Both the position numbers and the translations under genes were made by a program. 64,000 bases of DNA from Trifolium pratense (lineage: Eukaryota; Streptophyta; Magnoliopsida; Fabales; Fabaceae), in contig NC_060060.1 in assembly GCF_020283565.1 (NCBI RefSeq), positions 71,099,257 through 71,163,256 of the forward strand. Reading direction: 5' to 3'. This document shows, piece by piece, positions 12,840 through 23,688 of the stretch (position 1 is the first letter of the stretch; every line of letters begins with the position of its first letter). Under the pieces are notes generated by a model, which was not told the DNA's origin, ran no database searches, and worked only from the letters and a program-made list of their open reading frames with translations.

Positions 12840-13537
12840 CGCACTAGCGGACCTAGGGGGGGCTGGGCAGGGCCATGGCCCACCCCCAAAAAATGTGTAA
12901 TTACTAAAATACCCTTGGTGTATTTATAAAATTATACGTATAAACTATATGTATTTCTTTAGACATAATTATATTAGAATTCAAGGTGCGCCTTAGTGGT
13001 TGTGAGTATGTTTATTTGTGTGGAGTTCAACACTCCTTGAACAATATTTTTGCATTTTACTGTTTTTTATTTATAAAAATCATGTTTAATGATGTGAAGT
13101 CCATGCATGTGGAGACCAAAACTTTACCTCAAGCCACTTAATCAAAGATAGTGTTTTTTTTTAATTTTTTTTTTTCTTCATCAATATATATCAATACAAA
13201 AATAGACAATTTCTAATTTTTTTCTAGAAAAAAAGTGCAACTATTTTAAATTAAAAAATAATTCACTTTTAAATATACCATGTAATATAATAAAATATAA
13301 TTTTTTTTTAATGATCAATTTTGTGCAAGTATTAGTTTAAACTTTAAAGTAAATCATTGATAATTTTAAGTTACTTGACACACGCCGCATATTATTTAGG
13401 CCATGACATTAATTTCTTATGATCAAATTTGTGTTTATTATGACTTAAATTTTTGTATAAAATATAATTTTTATATTTAATTTATATATTATATTTTTTT
13501 AGCGGCTCACCAGGATTTGATTTCCTGGTTCCGTCAC
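12840..13537. mobile_element. hAT-like non-autonomous element
   Basis: The flanking 8-bp repeat TATTTAGC occurs at 12832-12839 and 13538-13545, a hAT-size target duplication. The ends are imperfect inverted repeats: left 'cactagcggacctagg', right (reverse complement) 'gtgacggaaccagg'. This fits the common plant 'GTGRCGGA-C-AGG' hAT-type ends. The interior is AT-rich with no ORF. It interrupts the LINE relic. Confidence 0.7.
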
Positions 13538-13545
13538 TATTTAGC

Positions 13546-13898
13546 TGTAACATAAATTCCATTTTCCTGGCGGAGGGAGTATAGCATAAAGTCGTTTTTC
13601 TTCTCATTCAATTAGAAAGAGGGTAATACACTAGTACTCTCTCTTACGCTCTATATGTTCTTTTTTAAGCATCATTTTCGATTATTATGAAAAATTTATA
13701 TTTTATAAAAAATTATAAACAGAGATTATATAATGTAAATACTATACATGTCCAAACTACGATGTTTTGAAAAGACCAGTAAATTAGCTTATAACTTATA
13801 AACTAAAAGTTATTGTCAAAAAAAAAAAAAACTTATAAGGTAAAAGTTCTGTTTGGTAATAATTATAAAAAAAGAGCATATAACTTATTTTTCAAACA
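13546..13898. other. Intergenic stretch, LINE tail and repeat ends
   Basis: Starts with about 25 bp that continue the LINE relic, then a lone 'ggagggagta' MITE-type end. The string 'gtcgtttttcttctcattca' at about 13591-13610 recurs just upstream of the TATA box of each resident gene copy. The rest is AT-rich non-coding DNA. Confidence 0.5.
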
Positions 13899-14290
13899 GG
13901 GCCCGTTTGTTACAGATTAAAAAAAATAGTAATTTTAATGTAAAATAATTTAGAGATTAGTTTTTAGAGATTTTTTGAAAAGTTGAATTTACTTTGTGTT
14001 TGTTTATTATAATAAAAATCATTTTTTTTTAAATAAAATAATCTTTAGTTTGTTTGGATACAACTTATAAAAGTGATTTTTTTTTAATTACAAATAACTT
14101 TCTTCTTTTAACATTTCTTTTCTCTCTCCTCTAAAAAAAATCTATTATCAGTTTTAGCTGTTTTCTGATTATTTTTAGCTTATGATTATTTTAAAAATCT
14201 ATAACAAACAGATGCAAAACAATTAAAAGTGATTATTTTTATAAAAAAGTGATTTTTTTTTCTCTAAAATATGCCATAACAAACGACATG
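13899..14290. mobile_element. MITE-like insertion upstream of copy 1
   Basis: Absent from the matching place in copies 2 and 3, where 'tttttcaaaca' runs straight into 'atatttcaag' (about 18410 and 38470). The ends share GTTTGTTA in inverted orientation ('gggcccgtttgttacag' left; 'cataacaaacgac' right). No ORF. A clear target duplication was not found, so the superfamily is uncertain. Confidence 0.6.
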
Positions 14291-14914
14291 AATATTTCAA
14301 GTAACTTATGAGTTTATAGCTTATCATTTTTTTCTTTGAATTTTACCCCTTTCATCTTACTTAAAAAAATTAAATATTAATTAAACATATCTTTTTTATG
14401 CACAATTTTACCAAACACCACAAATTCATACTTATAAGCTAGTTCAACCGCTAATTTTACCAAACACCACAAATTCAATCACAAAATATAAGAGGTAGTT
14501 TGACTAATGCACGTATGCCAAAGCACAATTTTGATCACTAATATCTTTAATTCTCTATTAGTAAAAATTATAAAAACTTGATATTTTAAAAATACTCATC
14601 AAAATAAATCAAACAAGATCTTATATGTTAATATTTATATCTATATATTATTAAAAAAACATATGGTCAAAGCAAAATAAATGAATAGTATCATTTAGTC
14701 AAAATAGCTCTTATAAAATGGGTCGGAGGGAGTATATATTTAGACCATATTATGAGCTAGATACATCAAACATTCTATGAATTTTGAAGGCAAACTTTTT
14801 CTTATAATAAAGACCGGAGGGAGTAGTTTTTATATTTATTATAGAATTGATGTATGTAAACAATATTATAGTCTATATACATAATTTTTATAATGAATCT
14901 AAAGTTTTCTTATA

Positions 14915-15052
14915 CTACCTCTACTCCTAATTATAAGAGAACTTTTACTTTTTAAGTACATTAAAATGCTAATGTATCTAAACTATAATATAGTCCAAAT
15001 ACATTAGTTTTCCAATGTACCTAAAAAGTGGAGTATATAGGACTAGAGCGAG
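14915..15052. mobile_element. Stowaway-like foldback MITE, copy 1 promoter
   Basis: A 138-bp, near-palindromic element flanked by TA. It starts with a diverged 'ctacctctactccta' and ends 'taggactagagcgag', and its two halves pair through 'ttttaggtacattg' and 'caatgtacctaaaa'. Identical-length copies occur at 19243-19380 and 39304-39441, so insertion preceded the gene triplication. Confidence 0.75.
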
Positions 15053-15099
15053 TAATTTTTAAATTCATTGAGAATCTAACGTATTTATTCTATATTATA

Positions 15100-15310
15100 G
15101 GCTAGATACATTGAATTCTCAATGTATCAAAAAAGTAGATGTTCTCAATGTAGTCAAACAAGTCATTTATTTTGGGACAGAGGGAGTAAGTCTTTTTTTG
15201 ACTAAATTAAATACTACGCCCTCGAATTAGATTCTCAATGTATCTAATGTATTGAGTATATATTATAGGCTAGATACATTGAATTCTCAATGTATCTAAA
15301 AAGTAGATGT
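15100..15310. promoter_or_regulatory. Promoter-proximal palindromes, copy 1
   Basis: GATACATTGA-attc-TCAATGTATC (10-bp stem) occurs twice, near 15105 and 15271, each followed by an '(a)aaaagtagatgttct' block. They lie 60-260 bp upstream of the TATA box and are kept in copies 2 and 3. They may be MITE remnants or regulatory; the sequence alone cannot decide. Confidence 0.35.
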
Positions 15311-15361
15311 TCTAGTGTGTTCACTTGTGATTATTATTTGTCGTTTTTCTTCTCATTCACC

Positions 15362-15370
15362 TATAAAAAG
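15362..15370 (+). promoter_or_regulatory. TATA box of copy 1
   Basis: TATAAAAAG lies 66 bp before the ATG, giving an expected start near 15395 and a short leader. The same box and spacing recur at 19689-19697 for copy 2. For copy 3 the box at 39749-39757 has been separated from its gene. Confidence 0.7.
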
Positions 15371-15427
15371 CACACTTCTTTGTACTTTAATTCATCAGTA
15401 TTCCAACAATAAGCATAGCAGTAAGAT

Positions 15428-17848
15428 ATGGCGCACAAAGTTGTTCTCTTTCTCCTCCCTTTTGTCTTGCTCTTCATCATTGTAAGTAGTTTACTTGCAT
15501 ACAATGCATTCATGCTTATCTCTTTACATTTTTTTTTGAAATGGCTATTTGCGGTTTTGATAATTTATTTATAATAATCCATCATTATTTTTCATTCTTT
15601 TGTCACGCTCTTGATTATTGTGAGTTTACTTGCATCATACATGCTTGATAATTTAAATATAATTTGGGGTTGCTAACTTACTCCCACCTAAAAATATGGG
15701 AGTAAGTTAGCAAGTATATTCCCACTTAGTTTTTACTAAAATATCATCTCTTATTTTAAAAATAGCATTTTCAAAAAAGAATACTTTTGTAATTTCCATT
15801 TATTTTTGTATAAAAAAAATATAAGAACTTTTTCTTTGTTAATAATTACCGTTTGTTTCCATAACAGTTATCGCTATCTTTCTCAATTTATTTTGGTAGA
15901 GACTCTTTTTTTTTTTGTCAAAAAATAAAAAAATAGCAGCAAATGATCATTTTGTGCATTGTACCAGGAACGAAACTAATATATATTCTTTAACCTTTTT
16001 TATTACCATAATTACAGTTAGTATTATTGAGTAAGAAAAAAGAGTCGGTGGGTTTAAGTAAGTCTCACAATAATTAACACAAAAAAAGTCTCACGAATAG
16101 AATATCACCGCCCGCAAAAATGTAAGAAACGGTTATGATGTTTTTGTTGGAAAAATTAACAAACTTACAAAATTATCCTTTTATTTAAAATTGGTTTTAA
16201 CAATAGAAAGTGGGCTTTTATGTAAATAACAAGTGGGAGTATGCTTGCTAATTTACTCCCACCCACATGTTTTAGGTGGGAGTTAGTTAACATCCCCTTT
16301 ATAATTTATCTTAATCCGTCGTTATTTTTTGGCAAATGCTAACTAGTGCACCTGATACACTAGTTAAGAGTATAAATTTTAATTTTTTTAAAAATAATCT
16401 GTATTTTTATTTTCTAAAATATTTGTTAATTTACCTTTGTAATAAAAAAATATACGACATTTGGAATGTATAATTATGATTGAAAGAAGATGAAATGCTA
16501 GTCTATTATCTTCTGTGATTCACAAATAAAATTATCAACTTTAATATATGTGATCATATAGTAAATTGTTATTCACTAATACTTTATTTATTCAATTGCA
16601 TTGTAGAATGGCCACGGAAGCTTTGCCAGAGATATGAAGATTCAACAAGAGAATGAAAAACAAGCTGACCAACCTTATCTTGATGGCTGGCTCAAAAACA
16701 CTCCACACAAGAATGAAAACATCAACCCAAACTCTAATGCCGCTTACCTTGATGGATGGTTGAAAGATACCAAGGATCAAAAGGAAAAGACTACCCAAAA
16801 TTCCAATCAAGTTTACCTTGATGGCTGGTTGAAAGATAGCCAAGCAAAGTCCACCCCCAACGCCAATCCAGCTTATCTTGATGGATGGTTAAAAGATGGC
16901 CAAAAAGCAAAATCCACCCCAAATGGAAACCAAGCTTACCTTGATGGATGGTTGAAAGATAACCAAGCTAAGAAGGCAAAATCCACCTCAAACTCCAACC
17001 AAGTTTACCTTGATGGCTGGTTGAAAGATAGCCAAACAAAGTCGACCCCAAACTCCAACCTAGTTTACCTTGATGGATGGTTGAAAGATGGCCAAAAAGA
17101 AAAATCCAACCCCAACTCCAACCAAGTTTATCTTGATGGCTGGTTCAAAGATAGCCAAGAAAAATCCAACCCTAACTCCAATAAAATTTACCTTGATGGT
17201 TGGTTTAAAGACAACCAAGCAAAGCCGACCCCCAACTCCAAACAAGTTTACCTTGATGGATGGTTAAAAGATGGCCAAAAAGAAAAATCCAACCCCAACT
17301 CCAACCAAGCTTACCTTGATGGGTGGTTGAAAGATAGCCAAGCAAAATCTAACCCTAACTCCAATCAAATTTACCTTGATGGTTGGTTGAAAGACATCCA
17401 AGCAAAGTCCACCCCCAACTCCAACCAAGTTTACCTTGATGGATGGTTGAAAGATGGCCAAAAAGAAAAATCCAACCCCAACTCCAACCAAGCTTACCTT
17501 GATGGCTGGTTGAAAGATAGCCAAGCAAAATCCAACCCTAACTCCAATCAAGTTTACCTTGATGGTTGGTTGAAAGACATCCAAGCAAAGTCGACCCCCA
17601 ACTCCAACCAAGTTTATCTTGATGGATGGTTGAAAGATGGCCAAAAGGAAACATCAACCCCTAACGTCAAGCAAGCTTACCTTGATGGATGGTTGAAAGA
17701 TAGTCAAGCCGAGAAAACAAAATCCAACCCTAACTCCAACCAAGTTTACCTTGATGGATGGTTGAAAGATAACCATGACAAATCCAACCCTAACTTCAAT
17801 CATGTTTACCTTGATGGCTGGTTGAAAGACAACCAAGCAAAGTTGTAA
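15428..17848 (+). CDS. Secreted tandem-repeat protein, YLDGWLKD type (copy 1)
   Basis: Two exons are predicted: 15428-15481 and 16607-17848, with a 1125-bp phase-0 intron (GTAAGT...TTGTAG). Product is 431 aa. Exon 1 gives MAHKVVLFLLPFVLLFII, the signal peptide core; exon 2 opens NGHGSFARD, with a likely cleavage after SFA. The rest is 19 units of 20-23 residues. Each has the core YLDGWLKD (YLDGWLKN in unit 1, YLDGWFKD in units 8 and 9), joined by hydrophilic K/S/P/N/Q linkers of the type 'xQAKSTPNSNQV'. There is no cysteine after the signal peptide and no N-glycosylation sequon. The overlapping minus-strand ORFs are repeat shadows. The ATG is chosen because splicing joins it in frame. A secreted peptide precursor or an extracellular repeat protein is likely. 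DUF2775/'ST' organ-specific proteins of legumes share the architecture, but I cannot match their repeats. Confidence 0.85.
15666..16297. mobile_element. Foldback MITE in intron of copy 1
   Basis: A 632-bp segment with ends 'ggggttgctaacttactccc' and, inverted, 'ggggatgttaactaactccc' (the other copies keep better matches). Each end also folds on itself ('cttactcccacctaaaa' against 'atgggagtaagttagcaag'). Present in all three gene copies, so older than the triplication. No ORF. The superfamily is not assigned. Confidence 0.6.
17238..17650 (+). repeat. Higher-order 183-bp repeat within exon 2
   Basis: Units of 21, 20 and 20 residues (linkers GQKEK..., SQAK..., IQAK...) repeat as a 61-aa block. 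The markers 'gatggccaaaa(a/g)gaaa' fall 183 bp apart (about 17268, 17451, 17634). The glycine codon of YLDGW also cycles (GGA, GGC or GGG, GGT). This is recent duplication by unequal exchange on top of older single-unit repeats. Confidence 0.85.
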
Positions 17849-19688
17849 CGCCCCATATTTTGTAAACTAGTATTTTCTTTATATTATTAATTTAAGTATT
17901 TTTATAAAATTTATTTGATCATTTAGTTATATTTTTATAATAGTTTGTGAAATGTTTACTTTCTTGGAAATGAACTTTAGATAAAGAAAACCTATAATCT
18001 AATCTATTAATTTAATGTAAGTTATGGTTGAAATTTTAGAACAGGCAGTGTTAAAGTATACATCGTTAAAAATATGTCATTGTGATATCCTAATATTTCC
18101 TAATTATTTTAGGTGTGCTTTGATAGTATTTTTACCTTGTGTAGATTGATAATTAATATATTTTCTAGAATGTGAATTTAAGAAAAGTAATTTTAGATAT
18201 CAATTATGAAATATTTTAGTAGGCTGTTATTAAATTTAGGACTTAAAATTCTACAGGATTTTGGACAGTGATTTAATCGACAATATAAATTTATATCTTA
18301 GAAAAAGAAAAGAAAAATATTTTTTATATCACAAAAAAACTTATAAGCTAAAAGTTCTGTTTGATAATAATTATTAAAAGAGAGCTTATAACTTATTTTT
18401 CAAACAATATTTCAAGTAACTTATGAGTTTATAGCTTATCATTTTTTCTTTGAATTTTACTCTTATCATCTTACTTGAAAAAAATTAAATATTAATTAAA
18501 CGTATCTTTTTTATGTCATTTCATACTTATAAGCTAATTTAACCGCTAATTTTACTAAACACCACAAATTCAATCAGCTAGCTTATTCGTTATAAGCTAA
18601 AATTTAGCTTATAAGCTATACGTTATAAGTTCATTCGTTATAAGCTAATTTATCAACTATCCCCTATTTTTTATCAAATAGAACCTTAAAAAGAAATTGA
18701 TAAACTATTAGCAATTTTTTTGAAGCTGATCAGATAAGTATCAATTAACATACCGTACCAAAGTAACAACTAATATTGATTTTCAAATAACTATAACAAT
18801 TTTCAAAATATAAGAGGCCGGTAGTTTGACTAATGCACGTATGCCAATGCACAATTTTGATCACTAATATCTTTAATTCTCTATTAGTAAAAATTATAAA
18901 AACTTGATATTTTGAAAATATTCATCAAAACAAATCAAACAAGATCTTGTATATTAATATTTATATCTATATATTATTAAAAAAACATATGGTCAAAGCA
19001 AAATAAATGAATAGTATCATTTAGTCAAAATAGCTCTTATAAAATGGGACGGATGAGAGTATATATTTAGACCATATTATGAATTAGATACATCAAACAT
19101 TCTATGAATCTTGAAGGCAAACTTTTTTCTTATAATAAGGATCGGAGGGAGTAGTGTTTATATTTCTTATAGAATTGATTTATGTAAACAATATTATAGT
19201 CTATATACATCATTTTTATAATGAATCTAAAGTTTTCTTATACTCCCTCTAGTCCTAATTATAAGAGAACTTTTACTTTTTAGGTACATTGAAATGCTAA
19301 TGTATCTAAACTATAATATAGTCCAAATACATTAGTTTTCCAATGTACCTAAAAAGTGGAGTATATAGGACTAGAGCGAGTAATTTTTAAATTCATTGAG
19401 AATCTAATGTATTTATTCTATATTATAGGCTAGATACATTGAATTCTCAATTATCAAAAAAGTAGATGTTCTCAATGTAGTCAAACAAGTCATTTATTTT
19501 GGGACAGAGAGAGTAAGTCTTTTTATGACTAAATTAAATACTACGCCCTCGAATTAGATTCTCAATGTATCTAATGTATTTAGTATATATTATAGGCTAG
19601 ATACATTGAATTCTCAATGTATCTAAAAAGTAGATGTTCTAGTGTGTTCACTTGTGATTATTATTTGTCGTTTTTCTTCTCATTCACC
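17849..19688. repeat. Copy 1 3' flank and copy 2 upstream region
   Basis: Non-coding. It is nearly identical to 37911-39748, which shows that the unit repeated in the array includes this spacer. It holds AT-rich 3' flank, 'cttataagct'-rich sequence near 18580-18660, several 'cggagggagta' MITE ends, and the same promoter palindromes as copy 1. I see no further gene. Confidence 0.8.
19243..19380. mobile_element. Stowaway-like foldback MITE, copy 2 promoter
   Basis: 138 bp flanked by TA (19241-19242 and 19381-19382). Starts CTCCCTCTAGTCCTA and ends TAGGACTAGAGCGAG; the best-preserved of the three copies. Confidence 0.8.
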
Positions 19689-19697
19689 TATAAAAAG
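19689..19697 (+). promoter_or_regulatory. TATA box of pseudogene copy 2
   Basis: TATAAAAAG at the same distance from exon 1 as in copy 1. The promoter looks intact although the gene body is damaged. Confidence 0.6.
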
Positions 19698-21949
19698 CAC
19701 ACTTCTTTGTACTTTAATTCATCAGTATTCCAACAATAAGCATAGCAGTAAGATAGGGCGCACAAAGTTGTTGTCTTTCTCCTTCCTTTTGTCTTGCTCT
19801 ACATCATTGTAAGTAGTTTACTTGCATACAATGCATTCATGCTTATCTCTTTACATTTTTTTTTTGAAATGGCTATTTGCGGATTTGATAATTTATTTAT
19901 AATAATCCATCATTATTTTTCATTCTTTTGTCACGCTCTTGATTATTGTGAGTTTACTTGCATCATACATGCTTGATAATTTAAATATAATTTGGGGTTG
20001 CTAACTTACTCCCACCTAAAAATATGGGAGTAAGTTAGCAAGTATATTCCCACTTAGTTTTTACTAAAATATCATCTCTTATTTTAAAAATAGCATTTTC
20101 AAAAAAGAATACTTTTGTAATTTCCATTTATTTTTGTATAAAAAAAAATATAAGAACTTTTTCTTTGTTAATAATTACCGTTTGTTTCCATAACAGTTAT
20201 CGCTATCTTTCTCAATTTATTTTGGTAGAGACTCTTTTTTTTTGTCAAAAAATAAAAAAATAGCAGCAAATGATCATTTTGTGCATAGTACTGTAACATC
20301 CCGAATTTTAAATAAGAAAATTATTTAGGAAAAAAAAATTTAATTTACAAAATAATTAAAATAAAATAGGTTTCTCAACGGACTATTCGTTACATAAAGT
20401 TTTCAATTTATAAAAACCCAATTTTTTTCCCGCACACGCGTCAAGCAACATATCAACGTCACACATCATCTTTAGTACTTACAAGAATAATCATGTAAGG
20501 GTCAATTTCCTTATCCAAATTGAATCATACTAACCATAAGAAAAATGTCATAAAATAATAACAAAACACTTCACCAATCAAAAGATTTTCAAAAATATAT
20601 ATATAATTATTTATTTCCAAAAAGTAAGCGGATAACTCGTCATCAATCATATAAAGAAACACACTATCGGAACATCAACGAGTAGCAGCAACACACAACA
20701 AAGAGACACACCCAATAGGTAAAGCACAACTTCATCAATCCAAATACGACACAACTTCAATAAATAAAATGCATGCAATGCGTCTATACTCGCTAAATGC
20801 ATGTGGTACCAATAGCAACGTCATTTTCAGTTTTACATCATGGAGGATCAACGTCATTTCCAGTTTTAAATCATGGAGGATCAACGTCATTATTTTCAAC
20901 TTCATTGAACAACACCAATAGCAACGTCATTTATACAACTTCTATAGGCAACGTCATTGGGCACATGAATGAATGCATGTCATGTTATAATAAGCAACGT
21001 CAATAGACAATATCATTTAACAACTTCATCATCATTATAACAACCTCAATAATCAACGTCTTAATCATGAAAACAACATCAATAGTCAACAGCTTATAAC
21101 ACCGGCTTATAATAACATCGGCAACACGACAAACGACAACACAACAACCACTATAGCAATCAACAGTAACAACGACAATTTATTATCTGTAACGACCCAA
21201 AATTTAGTATTCGTTATTTAATTATTTTATTACGCGAGGGCGTGATTTATAATTAAATTATTAAGCGGCGAATAATCATTTAGCGAGAACGTAAGTTAAT
21301 GAGCGAGAAGTTATGTTGATTGGGCCTTGGGGCGTGTAAGTGGTTATTGGGCTTAGCCAATTGGGCTTTGATCCATGAGAATAGAGAGAGCTATAAGTAG
21401 CAAGTCAACCATGAATAGTCTCATAATTTATGTTTCATGAGAAAGGAAGATTGAGAGCTAGGGCAAGAGCCAAAGAGAAAGAGAAGAGCAAGCTTGTGGA
21501 TTCGTCGAGCTAAGGTACGAGAGTTAGATTACATATTCGTGAGTGATTCGAAAGAGGGGAGGATGTCGATTCCTCCATTCCCAAACTCTTTCCACTCTAT
21601 TTTCTTATGGGTTTTGTGAGAGATTTACTCAATGATAAGTAAATGTTTTTGATCCTAAAATGAGTAGTAAACTCCTAGGACATGAGGTGAACAACTTTGG
21701 GGAGTTGGAAATGGGTATGTGTAGATGTTTTACTATGTTTGTGGTTTTTGCTTAAAAATACAATTTAATGCATGATCTTGCATGCTTGGAGGTGTTTGGT
21801 TGTTTTTGAATGTGTATTTATGTATATATGTATGGTATATGCATGATTGATGGTTTACTTTGCATTTATAACATGTTATAATGTATTTTGGATGGATTTG
21901 GATGTTAAACCGCCTTAGAAAACTCAAGAACAGATATTTTTCTGGTGTG

Positions 21950-22060
21950 GTTCGCTACCTGCTCGCTACAGCGAACACGCTCGCTAACAGCTCGCTAATT
22001 GGTTTTTGGCTCTGTGTCTGTTCGCTACCTGCTCGCTATAGCGAACAGCACTGTGACAGC
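21950..22060. repeat. GCTCGCTA hairpin cluster in LTR
   Basis: Two near-copies of TTCGCTACCTGCTCGCTA followed by (c/t)agcgaac, each of which folds back, with 'gctcgctaacagctcgctaa' between them. The partner LTR (about 27126-27247) has one extra 'aacagctcgct' unit. Confidence 0.8.
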
Positions 22061-22574
22061 AACTTTTTGATAATTGTTTTAAGTGCAATTAGGCACTTGT
22101 AACATGGTTTAAGGGTATCCTTACATGATTGTTGATACATGTTGATGCTGTTAATGCTTATTGTTAATCGTTATATGATTCGCACGCGTATGCAATGACT
22201 TGTAGTTCAAGTGACTATGTTTATGTTTTAGCATTAATTTGCAATGTTAAGGAAATGATGTGTGTTTTATGACATAAGTGTAAATGAAACTTTATGTGTA
22301 TAAAAATGATTATGCAGATAATTATCATGTGAATAATTATGATTTGAGTGATAGGATATTGTGTTATCCTAATGTGTTAGATGTTGGAATTGTGTTTCCG
22401 CATCAGTGAATGAATAGCTTCGAGCTAGATAGCGTCATGTATTTGATGTGTTTAAAAGTAATCATGCATTCATGAATAATTGTGTTATGGGAATCATGTG
22501 AATTCCAATAATTGATGAAAATGGTTTATGTTTATGAAAAGTGGCCGAAGATGGGATTGTGTTATCCGAGATTT

Positions 22575-22935
22575 GGAGCCCATATCCAAACATGATATAA
22601 AACTATGTGACTCCTCTTTATGGGAGAGATGGTTGATGATAACCATATCCTACATGATATAAAACTGTTATTGAGCTTATCCAAGGGAGATATGGTGGTT
22701 CGGTAAGTTCCGACGCATCCAACAAGATGTAAAACTGGGTTCATCTTAAATGGGGTGAATAGCAGCATCCAACATGATGTAAAACTGGTTTGGTCCACCA
22801 TTGGTGAGACGCTTATCCTGCATGATGTAAAACTGCTGATGTAGAGTCCGTACATGACTATAATCTGAACAGTCCGTACATGACTATAATCTAAACAGTC
22901 CGTACATGACTGAAAACTGAACAGTCCGCCATGAC
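22575..22935. repeat. LTR minisatellite, CATGATGTAAAACTG type
   Basis: Five spaced copies of a 'ca(t/a)(c)caacatgat(g/a)taaaactg' unit, followed by four copies of 'agtccgtacatgactataatctgaac'. The same arrangement is at about 27770-28140. Two isolated units occur in the interior (about 23930-23985). The reverse-strand ORF over it is a by-product. Confidence 0.8.
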
Positions 22936-23676
22936 TGAAATCTGAACAATGTAAAATTGGTACCACATGCATTAGTCGTGTCTAGGGATGACATGACATT
23001 GGATAATTGGCATTAGATGCATTAGGGTAAATGCACATGTATTTGATAATTGTTATGTGACATTATCTTATTTGATTGTGATGAGTTAACCATTTGTGCA
23101 ATGTTTTACTAAGTCGTATTTGACGATGTATGCTTGAATGACAATACATGTTGATGTGTTAGAAATGCATTGTTTAGCCATGTGGATATGTATGCGAGTT
23201 AGAATATATTAAGATTGAGTGAAGAGCAAGTATATACTTATGCTTGTTTATTATTGTTTATGTTTTCTAACTCTCTGCTATGTGTAATTGCTGGACCTTT
23301 GGGGGTCCAGGTTGACAGGTTATATGTTAGCCTCGTCCGAGTGCAATGGTGAAGCTCTGCTCTGATTGAGACACGGGAAAAAGGGGTTTTTATATGTATA
23401 TGCATGTAGTCCTCTTAGTATACTCTGTTGGTCTTAAGCTTTCATTGAAAAGTATCCGTTTTGTATAACTAATAACGCATCGTTCGATGCGAGGTTTTGT
23501 TTTTAGTTCATTCGAATATTTTACTAGATAAATGTATTAGTATTATCTTTGAATGAAGTCTGTAGTATTCAAACCAGCGCTTTATAATCAGATTTTCAAT
23601 TTTTCCGCTGCGTATTTTCGAAAAGGATTTTATAAAGGCAGAGTTAATTAAATAACGGGTTTGGGTGTTACAAAAG

Positions 23677-23688
23677 TGGTATCAGAGC
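23677..23688 (+). other. Primer binding site of the Tekay-like LARD
   Basis: TGGTATCAGAGC, four bases after the 5' LTR; initiator tRNA-Met type. Confidence 0.85.

Larger units (their letters stand above)
21188..23672 (+). repeat. 5' LTR of the Tekay-like LARD
   Basis: TGTAACGACCC...GGGTGTTACA. Contains a TATA-like 'gagctataagtagc' near 21388, a GC-rich hairpin cluster (21950-22060) and a minisatellite (about 22575-22935). Confidence 0.9.

Noticed and set aside
16592..17836. Minus-strand ORFs of 'AIFQPSIKVNLVGV' type over exon 2, also at 36654-37898 and 62940-63764
   Set aside because: They are the reverse-frame reading of the tandem repeat and open only because the repeat has no antisense stops. 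They carry no start or promoter signal of their own.
22575..22935. Regularly spaced repeats that could suggest a CRISPR array
   Set aside because: Plant DNA; units are short, diverged and inside an LTR. No spacers and no cas genes.
22562..22972. 136-codon minus-strand ORF (also 27748-28158)
   Set aside because: Lies over the LTR minisatellite and repeats because the LTR is duplicated.
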